A DNA stretch of 13,812 nucleotides, taken from assembly GCA_013003325.1 (NCBI GenBank), contig JABDJU010000164.1, positions 1 through 13,812 on the forward strand. Direction: 5' to 3'. Below, piece after piece: positions 5,894 to 12,053 of the stretch (position 1 is its first letter; each line of letters begins with the position of its first letter). Both the position numbers and the translations under genes were made by a program. The notes beneath the pieces are model-generated. The model was not told the origin of the DNA, ran no database searches, and saw nothing but the letters and a program-made list of their open reading frames with translations. This DNA is from Acidimicrobiales bacterium. Its GTDB lineage: Bacteria > Actinomycetota > Acidimicrobiia > Acidimicrobiales > SZUA-35.

Positions 5894-7428
5894 GCACGCG
5901 GCTCGAAACCCGCCCCCCGGCGACCCGACGCGCTCGCAAGAAGCCGGCCGCCAAGAAGGCCGTGGCCAAAAAGCGCGTCGCCAAAAAGCGAGCCCCCAAG
6001 AAGCGGGTCGCCAAGAAGCAGGCCGTCGGTCGCTCGGCGGCGAAGCGAGCCCCCAAGAAGCGGGTCGCCAAAGCCACCGTGGCTCGCACCACAACGACCA
6101 AGAAGCCCAGTGCCCGCAAGGCGACCGCTCGTAAGCCGCCGGCCCGCAAGGCGACCGCTCGCAACGCCCAAAGGGGTCAGACCCCGGATCGGATCAACCG
6201 GGGTCAGACCCGCCAAAGCGTTCGGCCCAAACGTCGCGCCAGCGCCCGGCCGCCGTCGCCGTCGATGGCCGACTGGCTCCGCCGGGCCGGTAGCTGGCGA
6301 CCCCAACGCACCCCGAAACTGCCGGCGACGGCGGTAGGGGAACGACTGGGGTGGTCGATCACGATCCTGGTCATCGGACTGACCCTGTTCGGCCTTGTGA
6401 TGGTGCTCTCGGCCACGTCGGTGTCGTCGGTTCACCAATTCGACAAGTCACCGTTCTACACCTTCTCGCGCCAGCTTCGTTATGCGGTGATCGGGGCTGC
6501 CGCGTTCATCGCCGGAAGCCGATTCAACTATCGACGGATCAAGCCATTGGCCATCCCGGCAGGAATTCTGAGCGCGGTGCTGCTCGTGGCCGTTCTGATC
6601 CCCGGCGTCGGGTCGTCGGCGAACGGCTCAAGCCGCTGGCTCGCCCTCGGGCCGGTCGTGATCCAGCCGGCGGAGCTGGCCAAGCTCTCCCTGATCTTGA
6701 TGGTGGCGCGCATCCTTGGCTCCAGGGAGACCCAGATGCACCTTCCGGAGCGAACCATCCGTCCAGTGATTGCGCTGGTGGTGATGTACTCGGCCCTGCT
6801 CATCCTCCAACCGAAGTTGGGGACTCCGATCATCATGGGCACCGTCGCCGTCCTCATGCTGTTCGTTGCCAAGGCCCACACCCCCCACCTGCTCGGTTGG
6901 AGCCTGGCCGGACTGTTCGGGGCCACCGCACTCGCCTACAGCGCCCCCTACCGGCGAGCCCGCGTGTTTGCCTTCCTCGACCCGTGGGCAACAGCCGACG
7001 GAATCGGTCTGCAGACCGTCCAGAGCCAGATCGGAATCGCCTCGGGCGGGCTTTTCGGCCGCGGTCTCGGCGGAAGTCGGGCCAAGTGGGGATTCTTGCC
7101 GGAGGCCCAGACCGACTTCATTTTCGCCGTGGTCGCCGAGGAACTGGGCGCCATCGGCGCGCTCGGTCTCGTGCTGGCCTTCGGTCTGCTCGGTTACCTC
7201 GGATTCACCGCCGCGTTGAGGGCTCCCGACGCCTTCGGTCGAAACCTCGCTGCGGGGTTGACCATTTGGATCGTGACCCAGGCGACGTTGAACATCGGCA
7301 TGGCGCTCGGTCTCATGCCGATCACCGGCGAGCCGCTGCCGTTCGTGTCGGCTGGCGGATCAAGCCTGGTCACCACCTTGTTCGCCAGCGGATTGTTGGT
7401 GGGGGTCGCTCGCCGTGGCCGGGCCTGA
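5890..7428 (+). CDS. ftsW: SEDS peptidoglycan glycosyltransferase FtsW with long Lys/Ala-rich N-terminal tail
   Basis: FtsW polymerises lipid II into septal glycan strands together with FtsI. The 512-residue protein is longer than a typical FtsW. Residues from about 152 onward are a normal SEDS core with multiple membrane helices, SANGSSRWLALGP, QPAELAKLS, RGLGGSRAKWGFLPEAQTDFIF (E405, D409) and ITGEPLPFVSAGGSS near the end. The first 150 or so residues are a low-complexity basic tail built from AKKRVAKKRAPKK-like units, resembling histone H1 tails and presumably cytoplasmic. The usually acidic PDLGT motif reads PKLGT here (K309). ATG 5890 overlaps the mraY stop (ATGA) and is preferred over in-frame starts inside mraY. 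The identity of the core is firm. FtsW rather than RodA follows from the dcw context. Confidence 0.95.
   Translation: MSTRLETRPPATRRARKKPAAKKAVAKKRVAKKRAPKKRVAKKQAVGRSAAKRAPKKRVAKATVARTTTTKKPSARKATARKPPARKATARNAQRGQTPDRINRGQTRQSVRPKRRASARPPSPSMADWLRRAGSWRPQRTPKLPATAVGERLGWSITILVIGLTLFGLVMVLSATSVSSVHQFDKSPFYTFSRQLRYAVIGAAAFIAGSRFNYRRIKPLAIPAGILSAVLLVAVLIPGVGSSANGSSRWLALGPVVIQPAELAKLSLILMVARILGSRETQMHLPERTIRPVIALVVMYSALLILQPKLGTPIIMGTVAVLMLFVAKAHTPHLLGWSLAGLFGATALAYSAPYRRARVFAFLDPWATADGIGLQTVQSQIGIASGGLFGRGLGGSRAKWGFLPEAQTDFIFAVVAEELGAIGALGLVLAFGLLGYLGFTAALRAPDAFGRNLAAGLTIWIVTQATLNIGMALGLMPITGEPLPFVSAGGSSLVTTLFASGLLVGVARRGRA
5986..6014 (+). repeat. 29-bp direct repeat, copy 1, in ftsW tail
   Basis: This segment is identical to 6043-6071, 57 bp downstream, so the two copies stay in frame and encode the same K-R-A-P-K-K-R-V-A-K block. 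Identity at every base, including wobble positions, points to recent duplication within the tail and not to selection on amino-acid composition alone. Confidence 0.9.
6043..6071 (+). repeat. 29-bp direct repeat, copy 2, in ftsW tail
   Basis: This is the second exact copy of the 29-bp unit at 5986-6014. Together they suggest that the basic tail of FtsW grows and shrinks by in-frame slippage or recombination, so its length probably varies between strains. Confidence 0.9.
6112..6161 (+). repeat. 20-bp direct repeats with 30-bp period in ftsW tail
   Basis: The sequence GCCCGCAAGGCGACCGCTCG occurs at 6112-6131 and again at 6142-6161, a 30-bp period that keeps the frame and encodes A-R-K-A-T-A-R twice. 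It is a separate repeat family from the 29-bp one just upstream, in the same basic tail. Confidence 0.9.
6173..6211 (+). repeat. Paired GGGGTCAGACCC near-palindromes in ftsW tail
   Basis: GGGGTCAGACCCC lies at 6173-6185 and GGGGTCAGACCC at 6200-6211, 27 bp apart in direct orientation, each encoding R-G-Q-T. Each is a near-perfect palindrome around a central A/T base. A related copy with central T occurs in ftsZ at 12254-12266. This part of the protein has no lysine and interrupts the Lys/Ala pattern, which fits insertion of a small repeated element into a tolerant low-complexity region. Confidence 0.8.
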
Positions 7429-8545
7429 GCGGCGTCGCGTCCTCATCGCCGGAGGCGGCACGGCTGGTCATACCAACCCGGGGATCGCTGTGGCCGAGGC
7501 GCTGGTGCGGACCGGCCTGGCACCCACCGACATCGGCTTCGTCGGCTCCACCCGCGGCAATGAGGCAACGTTGGTGCCCGCCGCCGGCTTCAGCCTCGAC
7601 ACCCTGCCCGGCCGGGGGATCCCCCGCAAGATCGGGATTGCAGCCGTGAAGAGCATCGCTGAACTCCTCAAGGGTCAGCTGCAGGCCCGTGCCCTTCTGA
7701 AACGCCGAAACCCAGAGGTGGTGCTCTGTCTGGGCGGCTTCGCCGCGTTCGCCCCGAGCATGGCTGCTCGCTCGCTCGGCATACCCGTGGTCGTCACCGA
7801 GCAGAACGCCCGGGCCAGCGCCGTGAACCGCGTCGTCGGCCGGTTTGCGCAGGCGTGCGCCCTTCCCTTCCCCCCAACCGACCTCCCCAAGGGAGTGCTC
7901 ACCGGCAATCCGATCCGTCGTGCGGTCTCCGATGCCCTGTCCGATTCGTCCCCCGAACGCAGGCGGGAGGCTCGGCGTCAGCTCGGCATCATCGACGACG
8001 ATCTCATCCTGGTGGCGGTGTGGGCCGGTTCGCTGGGTGCGGCGAGCGTCAACTCGGCGGTTCGCGACCTCGCCGTGCGGTGGGCCGACCGAACCGAGGT
8101 GGCGATCTACCACGTGGTCGGTCGGCGCAACCCCGAAGCGTTGCAGCCGCCCGATGGTGCTTCCCCGGAGCGGTATCGCACCGTCGCCTACGAGGACGAC
8201 ATGCCGTCCCTGCTGCTCGCCGCCGACGTGGCCCTCACCCGGGGCGGGGCGAGCACGGTGGCCGAACTCGCAGTGGCTGGGTTACCCGCCGCCATCGTGC
8301 CCCTGCCATCGGCCCCTCGACAGCACCAGCTGGCGAACGCACGCGAGCTGGAAAAGGTTGGGCGGGCCATCGTGCTCGACGATGCCGAGCTCGACGGACC
8401 GTACCTCGCCGCCCGACTGGACCCGTTGCTCGAAGCCGACCGGAGGGCGACCATGCGGGCTGCAATTCCCGACGTGGATCACGGGCGGGCCGCCGATGAG
8501 GTGTCCCGACTGGTGCGCGCCCATCTGCAAGACTCGACGGCCTGA
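7415..8545 (+). CDS. murG: UDP-GlcNAc:lipid I N-acetylglucosaminyltransferase MurG
   Basis: MurG adds GlcNAc to lipid I on the inner face of the membrane and so makes lipid II. The 376-residue protein is a GT-B glycosyltransferase. The N-terminal domain has the glycine-rich loop GGGTAGHTNP (G13-P22) with the conserved His19, then LCLGGFAAFAP and TEQN (E129-N131). The C-terminal nucleotide-binding domain has LTGNPIR, GSLGAASVN (from G205), and TRGGASTVAEL with QHQLANA. The start is GTG 7415, with GGTGGGGG nine bases upstream; it overlaps ftsW by 14 nt, the largest overlap in this operon. The stop overlaps the murC start by one base (TGATG). It is directly preceded by ftsW, as in most dcw clusters, consistent with supply of lipid II to the septal synthase. 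Confidence 0.96.
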   Translation: MAGPERRRVLIAGGGTAGHTNPGIAVAEALVRTGLAPTDIGFVGSTRGNEATLVPAAGFSLDTLPGRGIPRKIGIAAVKSIAELLKGQLQARALLKRRNPEVVLCLGGFAAFAPSMAARSLGIPVVVTEQNARASAVNRVVGRFAQACALPFPPTDLPKGVLTGNPIRRAVSDALSDSSPERRREARRQLGIIDDDLILVAVWAGSLGAASVNSAVRDLAVRWADRTEVAIYHVVGRRNPEALQPPDGASPERYRTVAYEDDMPSLLLAADVALTRGGASTVAELAVAGLPAAIVPLPSAPRQHQLANARELEKVGRAIVLDDAELDGPYLAARLDPLLEADRRATMRAAIPDVDHGRAADEVSRLVRAHLQDSTA

Positions 8546-9939
8546 TGTCTCGGCCGATCGACCTCACGACCAAGCCGTCGATTCATGTGATCGGATGCGG
8601 CGGAACCGGGATGGCGCCGATCACTGCGGTGCTGGCTCACCTCGGCCTCAGTGTGTCCGGTTCGGATCAGCGCCCATCGGCGACCCTCGACGCCTTGTCC
8701 GATCTCGGCGTCCGGGTCACCGTCGGGGCCGGCTATGACGACATCGACGACGAGGCCGTGCTGGTCCGGTCCACCGCGGTTCCTGATGACCACCCGGAGG
8801 TGGCCGCTGCGCTGCTCACTGGGCGCCCGGTCCATCGCCGCGCCGACGTGTTGGCAGCCATCACAGACATCCATCGCACGGTGGCGGTCGCTGGCACCCA
8901 CGGCAAGACGACCACCTCGTCGATGGTGACAGCGGCACTGGCCGGTGCCGGTGTCGACATCAGCTCGATCGTCGGAGGCAAGATCCTCGGTCTGGACCAG
9001 CCCGTCCCCGGAGCCGTGCTCGGCGAACCGGGCGGGGTGTTGGTGGTCGAGGCCGACGAGAGCGACGCCACATTCGTCGAACTCGTGGCTGAGGTCGCGG
9101 TGGTGACCAACATCGAGCCGGACCACCTAGAGCACTATGGCGGCGAAGCCGGTCTGTTGTCCGCCTTCGACACCTTCCTGACCAACGACGGGCTGCGGGC
9201 AGCGGTTGTGTGTGCCGACGACCCGGGTGTTGGGGCGGCGCTCGATCGAACCCAGGCCGACCGCTCTCGGCTGGTCACCTACGGGCAGGTGGCGGGGTGC
9301 GACGTCGGTCTTCACTTCGACCCCCCGGCGGCGACCGTTCGGATCGACGGATTCGAACGCCGCCTCGAGCCGCGGTTGCCCGGCCTGCACAACGCGTTGA
9401 ATCTCACTGCCGCCTTCGCGGTGGCTGCAGCGCTCGACCTCGACCTCGAGTCTGCCGCTGCAGCTCTCGACCGCTTCGAAGGGGTCGGGAGGCGCTTCGA
9501 GCGGCGCGGGGTGAGCGGAGGGGTGCAGGTCGTCGACGACTACGCCCACCTGCACGGAGAGATCGTCGCCGCCATCGCCGCCGCCCGTGAGGTGTGCGAC
9601 GGCCGCATACATGTGGCATTCCAGCCCCATCGTTACAGTCGGACCGAGGCGCTGTGGCACACCTACGCCGATGCCCTACTCACCGCCGACTCGGTGGTTC
9701 TTACCGACATCTACGCATCGGGCGAAGACCGGCGCGCAGGAATCACGTCGGATTTGATCTTCGATGATCTGGTGGGCCGCCACCCCCGAACGGCTCTTGT
9801 CCGAGTCGGGACGCCGGCCGAAGTACCGGCGGCTCTGGCCGAATTGGCTCAGTCCGGTGATCTCTGTCTCCTCCTAAGCGCCGGCGATCTGCCCTCGATC
9901 GTCGAGTCCTTGCTCGATGCCCTGAGGACTACGCCGTGA
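8545..9939 (+). CDS. murC: UDP-N-acetylmuramate:L-alanine ligase MurC
   Basis: MurC is the cytoplasmic ATP-dependent ligase that attaches L-Ala to UDP-MurNAc, the first step of stem-peptide assembly. The 464-residue protein has the N-terminal HVIGCGGTGM loop (residues 14-23), where most homologues read IGIGG.GM. It also has the ATP loop GTHGKTTT (K121), VVEADESDATF, and TNIEPDHLEHY. The C-terminal domain has FQPHRYSRTEALW, typical of MurC. The segment usually written DDYAHHPTEI in MurC is DDYAHLHGEI here (D331-I340), so the second His, the Pro and the Thr are replaced. All other key motifs are intact, so I expect an active enzyme. The start shares one base with the murG stop; the stop overlaps murB (GTGA). 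Confidence 0.95.
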   Translation: MSRPIDLTTKPSIHVIGCGGTGMAPITAVLAHLGLSVSGSDQRPSATLDALSDLGVRVTVGAGYDDIDDEAVLVRSTAVPDDHPEVAAALLTGRPVHRRADVLAAITDIHRTVAVAGTHGKTTTSSMVTAALAGAGVDISSIVGGKILGLDQPVPGAVLGEPGGVLVVEADESDATFVELVAEVAVVTNIEPDHLEHYGGEAGLLSAFDTFLTNDGLRAAVVCADDPGVGAALDRTQADRSRLVTYGQVAGCDVGLHFDPPAATVRIDGFERRLEPRLPGLHNALNLTAAFAVAAALDLDLESAAAALDRFEGVGRRFERRGVSGGVQVVDDYAHLHGEIVAAIAAAREVCDGRIHVAFQPHRYSRTEALWHTYADALLTADSVVLTDIYASGEDRRAGITSDLIFDDLVGRHPRTALVRVGTPAEVPAALAELAQSGDLCLLLSAGDLPSIVESLLDALRTTP

Positions 9940-10904
9940 GCGGTGAGTCCATCGTGTGGACCGACGAGCTGGCAGCGAGGCTGCCAGGCCGCGTCCGGCA
10001 CGGCGCATCGATCGGGGAGTTGAGCACGTACCGAGTCGGGGGAGCAGCCTCGGTTCTGGTGCAGATCGATTCGGTCGGCGACCTCGAGACGGTGCGGTCA
10101 CTGGTTCCCCGAAACACCCCGTTCTTGGTGGTCGGCGCCGGCAGCAATCTCCTCGTCAGCGATTCGGGGTTTCCCGGGGTGGCGATCCAGCTCGGTGCCG
10201 AATTTGCCTCGGTCGAGATCGAATCGACCCCACCGACCACAGATGGAGTCCCCCGCGTCCGGGTCATCGCCGGCGGAGCCTGTATGTTGCCTCGCCTCGC
10301 CCGTCAGGCGGTGGCGGCTGGGCTGACCGGCTTCGAGTGGGCCGTCGGCGTGCCCGGCACGATCGGGGGAGCGGTTCGGATGAACGCGGGGGGCCACGGT
10401 TCTGATATGGCGGCGACGGTCGAGCGTGTTTCGGTCTTCAACCTCCGGACCGGGGGGCCGACGATGCGGTCCGCCGAAGAGTGCGGCTTCGGCTATCGCC
10501 GCAGCAACATCGGGCCCGATGACATCGTGCTGTTCGCAGAACTTCGCCTGGTCCGAGACCCGGACCGTGCCGCTGAAAGTTCCGCCGAACTCAGTGAGAT
10601 CGTCTCGTGGAGAAGAGCTCATCAACCGGGTGGACAGAACGCCGGTTCGGTGTTCGCAAATCCTCCCGGCGATTCGGCCGGCCGTCTGATCGACGAGTGC
10701 GGGCTCAAGGGATTCCGGATCGGTTCGGCCGAGGTTTCCGCCAAACATGCCAACTTCATTCAGGCAGATCCCGGCGGACGGGCCGACGACGTGGAAGCCT
10801 TGATACAGCATGTCCAACGAGTCGTCGCCGACCGGTTCGGTGTGGAGCTGAAAGTGGAGAACCGTCTGATCGGGTTCGGACCGGCTCAAGAGCGGAGCAC
10901 GTGA
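9936..10904 (+). CDS. murB: UDP-N-acetylenolpyruvoylglucosamine reductase MurB
   Basis: MurB is the FAD-containing enzyme that reduces UDP-GlcNAc-enolpyruvate with NADPH to give UDP-MurNAc, the MurC substrate. The 322-residue protein has the FAD-domain motifs STYRVGGAA, GAGSNLLVSD and EWAVGVPGTIGGAVRMNAGG. The catalytic-site motifs are YRRSN (R188) and AGSVFANP (S238, the expected proton donor). The late acidic residue is E308, in KVENRLIGF. The placement of these residues fits the type II MurB group. The start is GTG 9936, overlapping the murC stop (GTGA); the protein ends one base into the ftsQ start. The murC-murB order just before ftsQ matches other dcw clusters and puts consecutive pathway steps side by side. 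Confidence 0.96.
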   Translation: MSGESIVWTDELAARLPGRVRHGASIGELSTYRVGGAASVLVQIDSVGDLETVRSLVPRNTPFLVVGAGSNLLVSDSGFPGVAIQLGAEFASVEIESTPPTTDGVPRVRVIAGGACMLPRLARQAVAAGLTGFEWAVGVPGTIGGAVRMNAGGHGSDMAATVERVSVFNLRTGGPTMRSAEECGFGYRRSNIGPDDIVLFAELRLVRDPDRAAESSAELSEIVSWRRAHQPGGQNAGSVFANPPGDSAGRLIDECGLKGFRIGSAEVSAKHANFIQADPGGRADDVEALIQHVQRVVADRFGVELKVENRLIGFGPAQERST

Positions 10905-11968
10905 TGAGCGCGACGACCAAACCACGTTCCGCAGCGAAGAAGGCGACCAAGAAGCGGGTGGCGAAGGGCGCCAAGAAATCAGCAGCCAAGAAATCAGCAG
11001 CCAAGAAGGGGGCCAAGAGAGCAGCTGCGAAGAAGGCGACCAAAAAGCCGGCGAAAAGGGCGTCGAAACGGACCTCGAAGAAGACCGCGTCCCGGTCGGC
11101 GGCGCGACGAGGGCCAGCCAAGAAGCGAGCGTCGTCCAAGACCGGTCGCAAGCCCGGCAACCGTGCGCAGATAGGCGCCCGCAACCTCACCGCCCGTACC
11201 GCCGAGGTGAAGGCGGCGCGGCGTCAGCGACGCAAGAGCGTCATCGTCGTGCTGATCGCGCTGTCCGCCGCCGCCGCCGCCGGTATCACAGCGATTCGGT
11301 CGCCGTTTCTCGACGTTGATTCGGTCTCGGTCAGAGGCGCTGACGCGGTGGCGGTCGACGAGATCCTCGCCGCGGCTTCGGTTCCGATGGGATCTCCGCT
11401 GGTCGATCTGCCCGCCGAGGCGATCACCGACCGGGTCGAGTCGATTCCCGCCATCCGGACCGCCACCGTGACCCGTCATCTCGATGGCACGGTGCAGATC
11501 GAGGTGACCGAACGTGAGCCCACGATGGCGTTGCGGTCGAACGGGGGCTTTGTGCTCGTCGACGACGATGGGCGGCAGGTGCGTGCTTCAGATGTCGCCC
11601 CCGATGGTTTCCTGCCGGTCATCGGTCTGGAGGCGACCGGGGTTCCCGGCGACCCGGCTCCACCCGGTTCGACCGCGGTCCTGCGCCTGATGGACGAGAT
11701 CACTCCTCCGGTCCGCGCTGCGGTCACCGACGTCATCGTCACCGGCGACCAACTGGCCCTCCGCCTCGCCGAGGGCGGCCGGGCCATTCTTGGCGACGAC
11801 GATCAATTGGCGGCCAAGGTCGTGAGCCTGGAGACACTCTTGCTTTCGGTGGATATGAGGTGCGTGCACGAAATCGATCTCACAGTTCCCTCAGCTCCGG
11901 CTTTGTCAAGAATTGGTGAAAAAGGTAATCCGCGGGACGGTCTGGCCGATCTGACAGAGTGTTCGTAG
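10904..11968 (+). CDS. ftsQ: Cell division protein FtsQ with long Lys/Ala-rich N-terminal tail
   Basis: FtsQ is a bitopic divisome protein that recruits FtsL/FtsB-type partners and helps control FtsW-FtsI. The 354-residue protein has three parts. Residues 1-111 are a strikingly basic tail (about 27 Lys and 17 Arg, almost no acidic residues) with KKSAAKKSAAKK-like repeats. One membrane helix lies at about 112-132. An extracytoplasmic POTRA-like domain starts at FLDVDSVSVRG (about 135-205), followed by the FtsQ beta region. The only two cysteines, C320 and C353, are both extracytoplasmic and near the C-terminus. ATG 10904 is chosen because it overlaps the murB stop by one base; the frame is open upstream inside murB. 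The codons near the 3' end (about 11901-11930) are AT-rich, unlike the rest of the gene. Confidence 0.93.
   Translation: MSATTKPRSAAKKATKKRVAKGAKKSAAKKSAAKKGAKRAAAKKATKKPAKRASKRTSKKTASRSAARRGPAKKRASSKTGRKPGNRAQIGARNLTARTAEVKAARRQRRKSVIVVLIALSAAAAAGITAIRSPFLDVDSVSVRGADAVAVDEILAAASVPMGSPLVDLPAEAITDRVESIPAIRTATVTRHLDGTVQIEVTEREPTMALRSNGGFVLVDDDGRQVRASDVAPDGFLPVIGLEATGVPGDPAPPGSTAVLRLMDEITPPVRAAVTDVIVTGDQLALRLAEGGRAILGDDDQLAAKVVSLETLLLSVDMRCVHEIDLTVPSAPALSRIGEKGNPRDGLADLTECS
10973..11002 (+). repeat. Two tandem 15-bp repeats in ftsQ tail
   Basis: The unit AAGAAATCAGCAGCC occurs twice in perfect tandem (10973-10987, 10988-11002), encoding K-K-S-A-A twice, and is followed by another AAGAAG. The exact identity and multiple-of-three period suggest slippage expansion that preserves the frame of the basic tail. 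Confidence 0.9.
11903..11931 (+). promoter_or_regulatory. Possible ftsZ promoter inside the 3' end of ftsQ
   Basis: TTGTCA at 11903-11908 matches a sigma-70-type -35 box at five of six bases. Seventeen bases later is TAATCC (11926-11931), a weak -10; GGTAAT at 11924-11929 is an alternative at a tighter 15-bp spacing. The 30 bases 11901-11930 contain 20 A/T bases in an otherwise GC-rich gene and force unusual codons (TCA, AGA, ATT, GAA, AAA, AAT). The position, about 120-150 nt before ftsZ, suits a dedicated ftsZ promoter. The -10 match is poor, so confidence is low. Confidence 0.3.
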
Positions 11969-12053
11969 TGCGTGAGCCCTGCGAACCCCCTCACAAGGCA
12001 CTAGCGTTACACCCTGTGATCTGTCCAACACCCAGATAAGGACTCGCATCGGA
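11969..12053 (+). promoter_or_regulatory. ftsQ-ftsZ intergenic region with ftsZ ribosome binding site
   Basis: This 85-nt spacer is the only substantial gap in the window. AAGGA at 12038-12042, 11 nt before ATG 12054, is the likely Shine-Dalgarno sequence; GGA directly before the ATG is too close. I see no stem-loop with a T-tract that would end transcription after ftsQ, so read-through into ftsZ is expected alongside any local promoter. ftsA, which occupies this place in many bacteria, is absent, as is common in actinobacteria. Confidence 0.6.

Noticed and set aside
5986..6161. CRISPR-like array
   Set aside because: Repeats are few, coding and in frame, with no uniform spacers; they are low-complexity protein repeats.
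5930..6170. A separate small histone-like or HU-tail gene fused by a frameshift onto ftsW
   Set aside because: The frame is continuous from ATG 5890 to the SEDS core with no stop, internal start with a good ribosome binding site, or frame change.
10607..10903. N-terminal extension of ftsQ back into murB
   Set aside because: It covers the catalytic region of murB in another frame. ATG 10904 overlaps the murB stop as at the other junctions.
11969..12053. A terminator or an ftsA remnant between ftsQ and ftsZ
   Set aside because: There is no stem followed by a T-tract, and 85 nt hold no ftsA-like frame.
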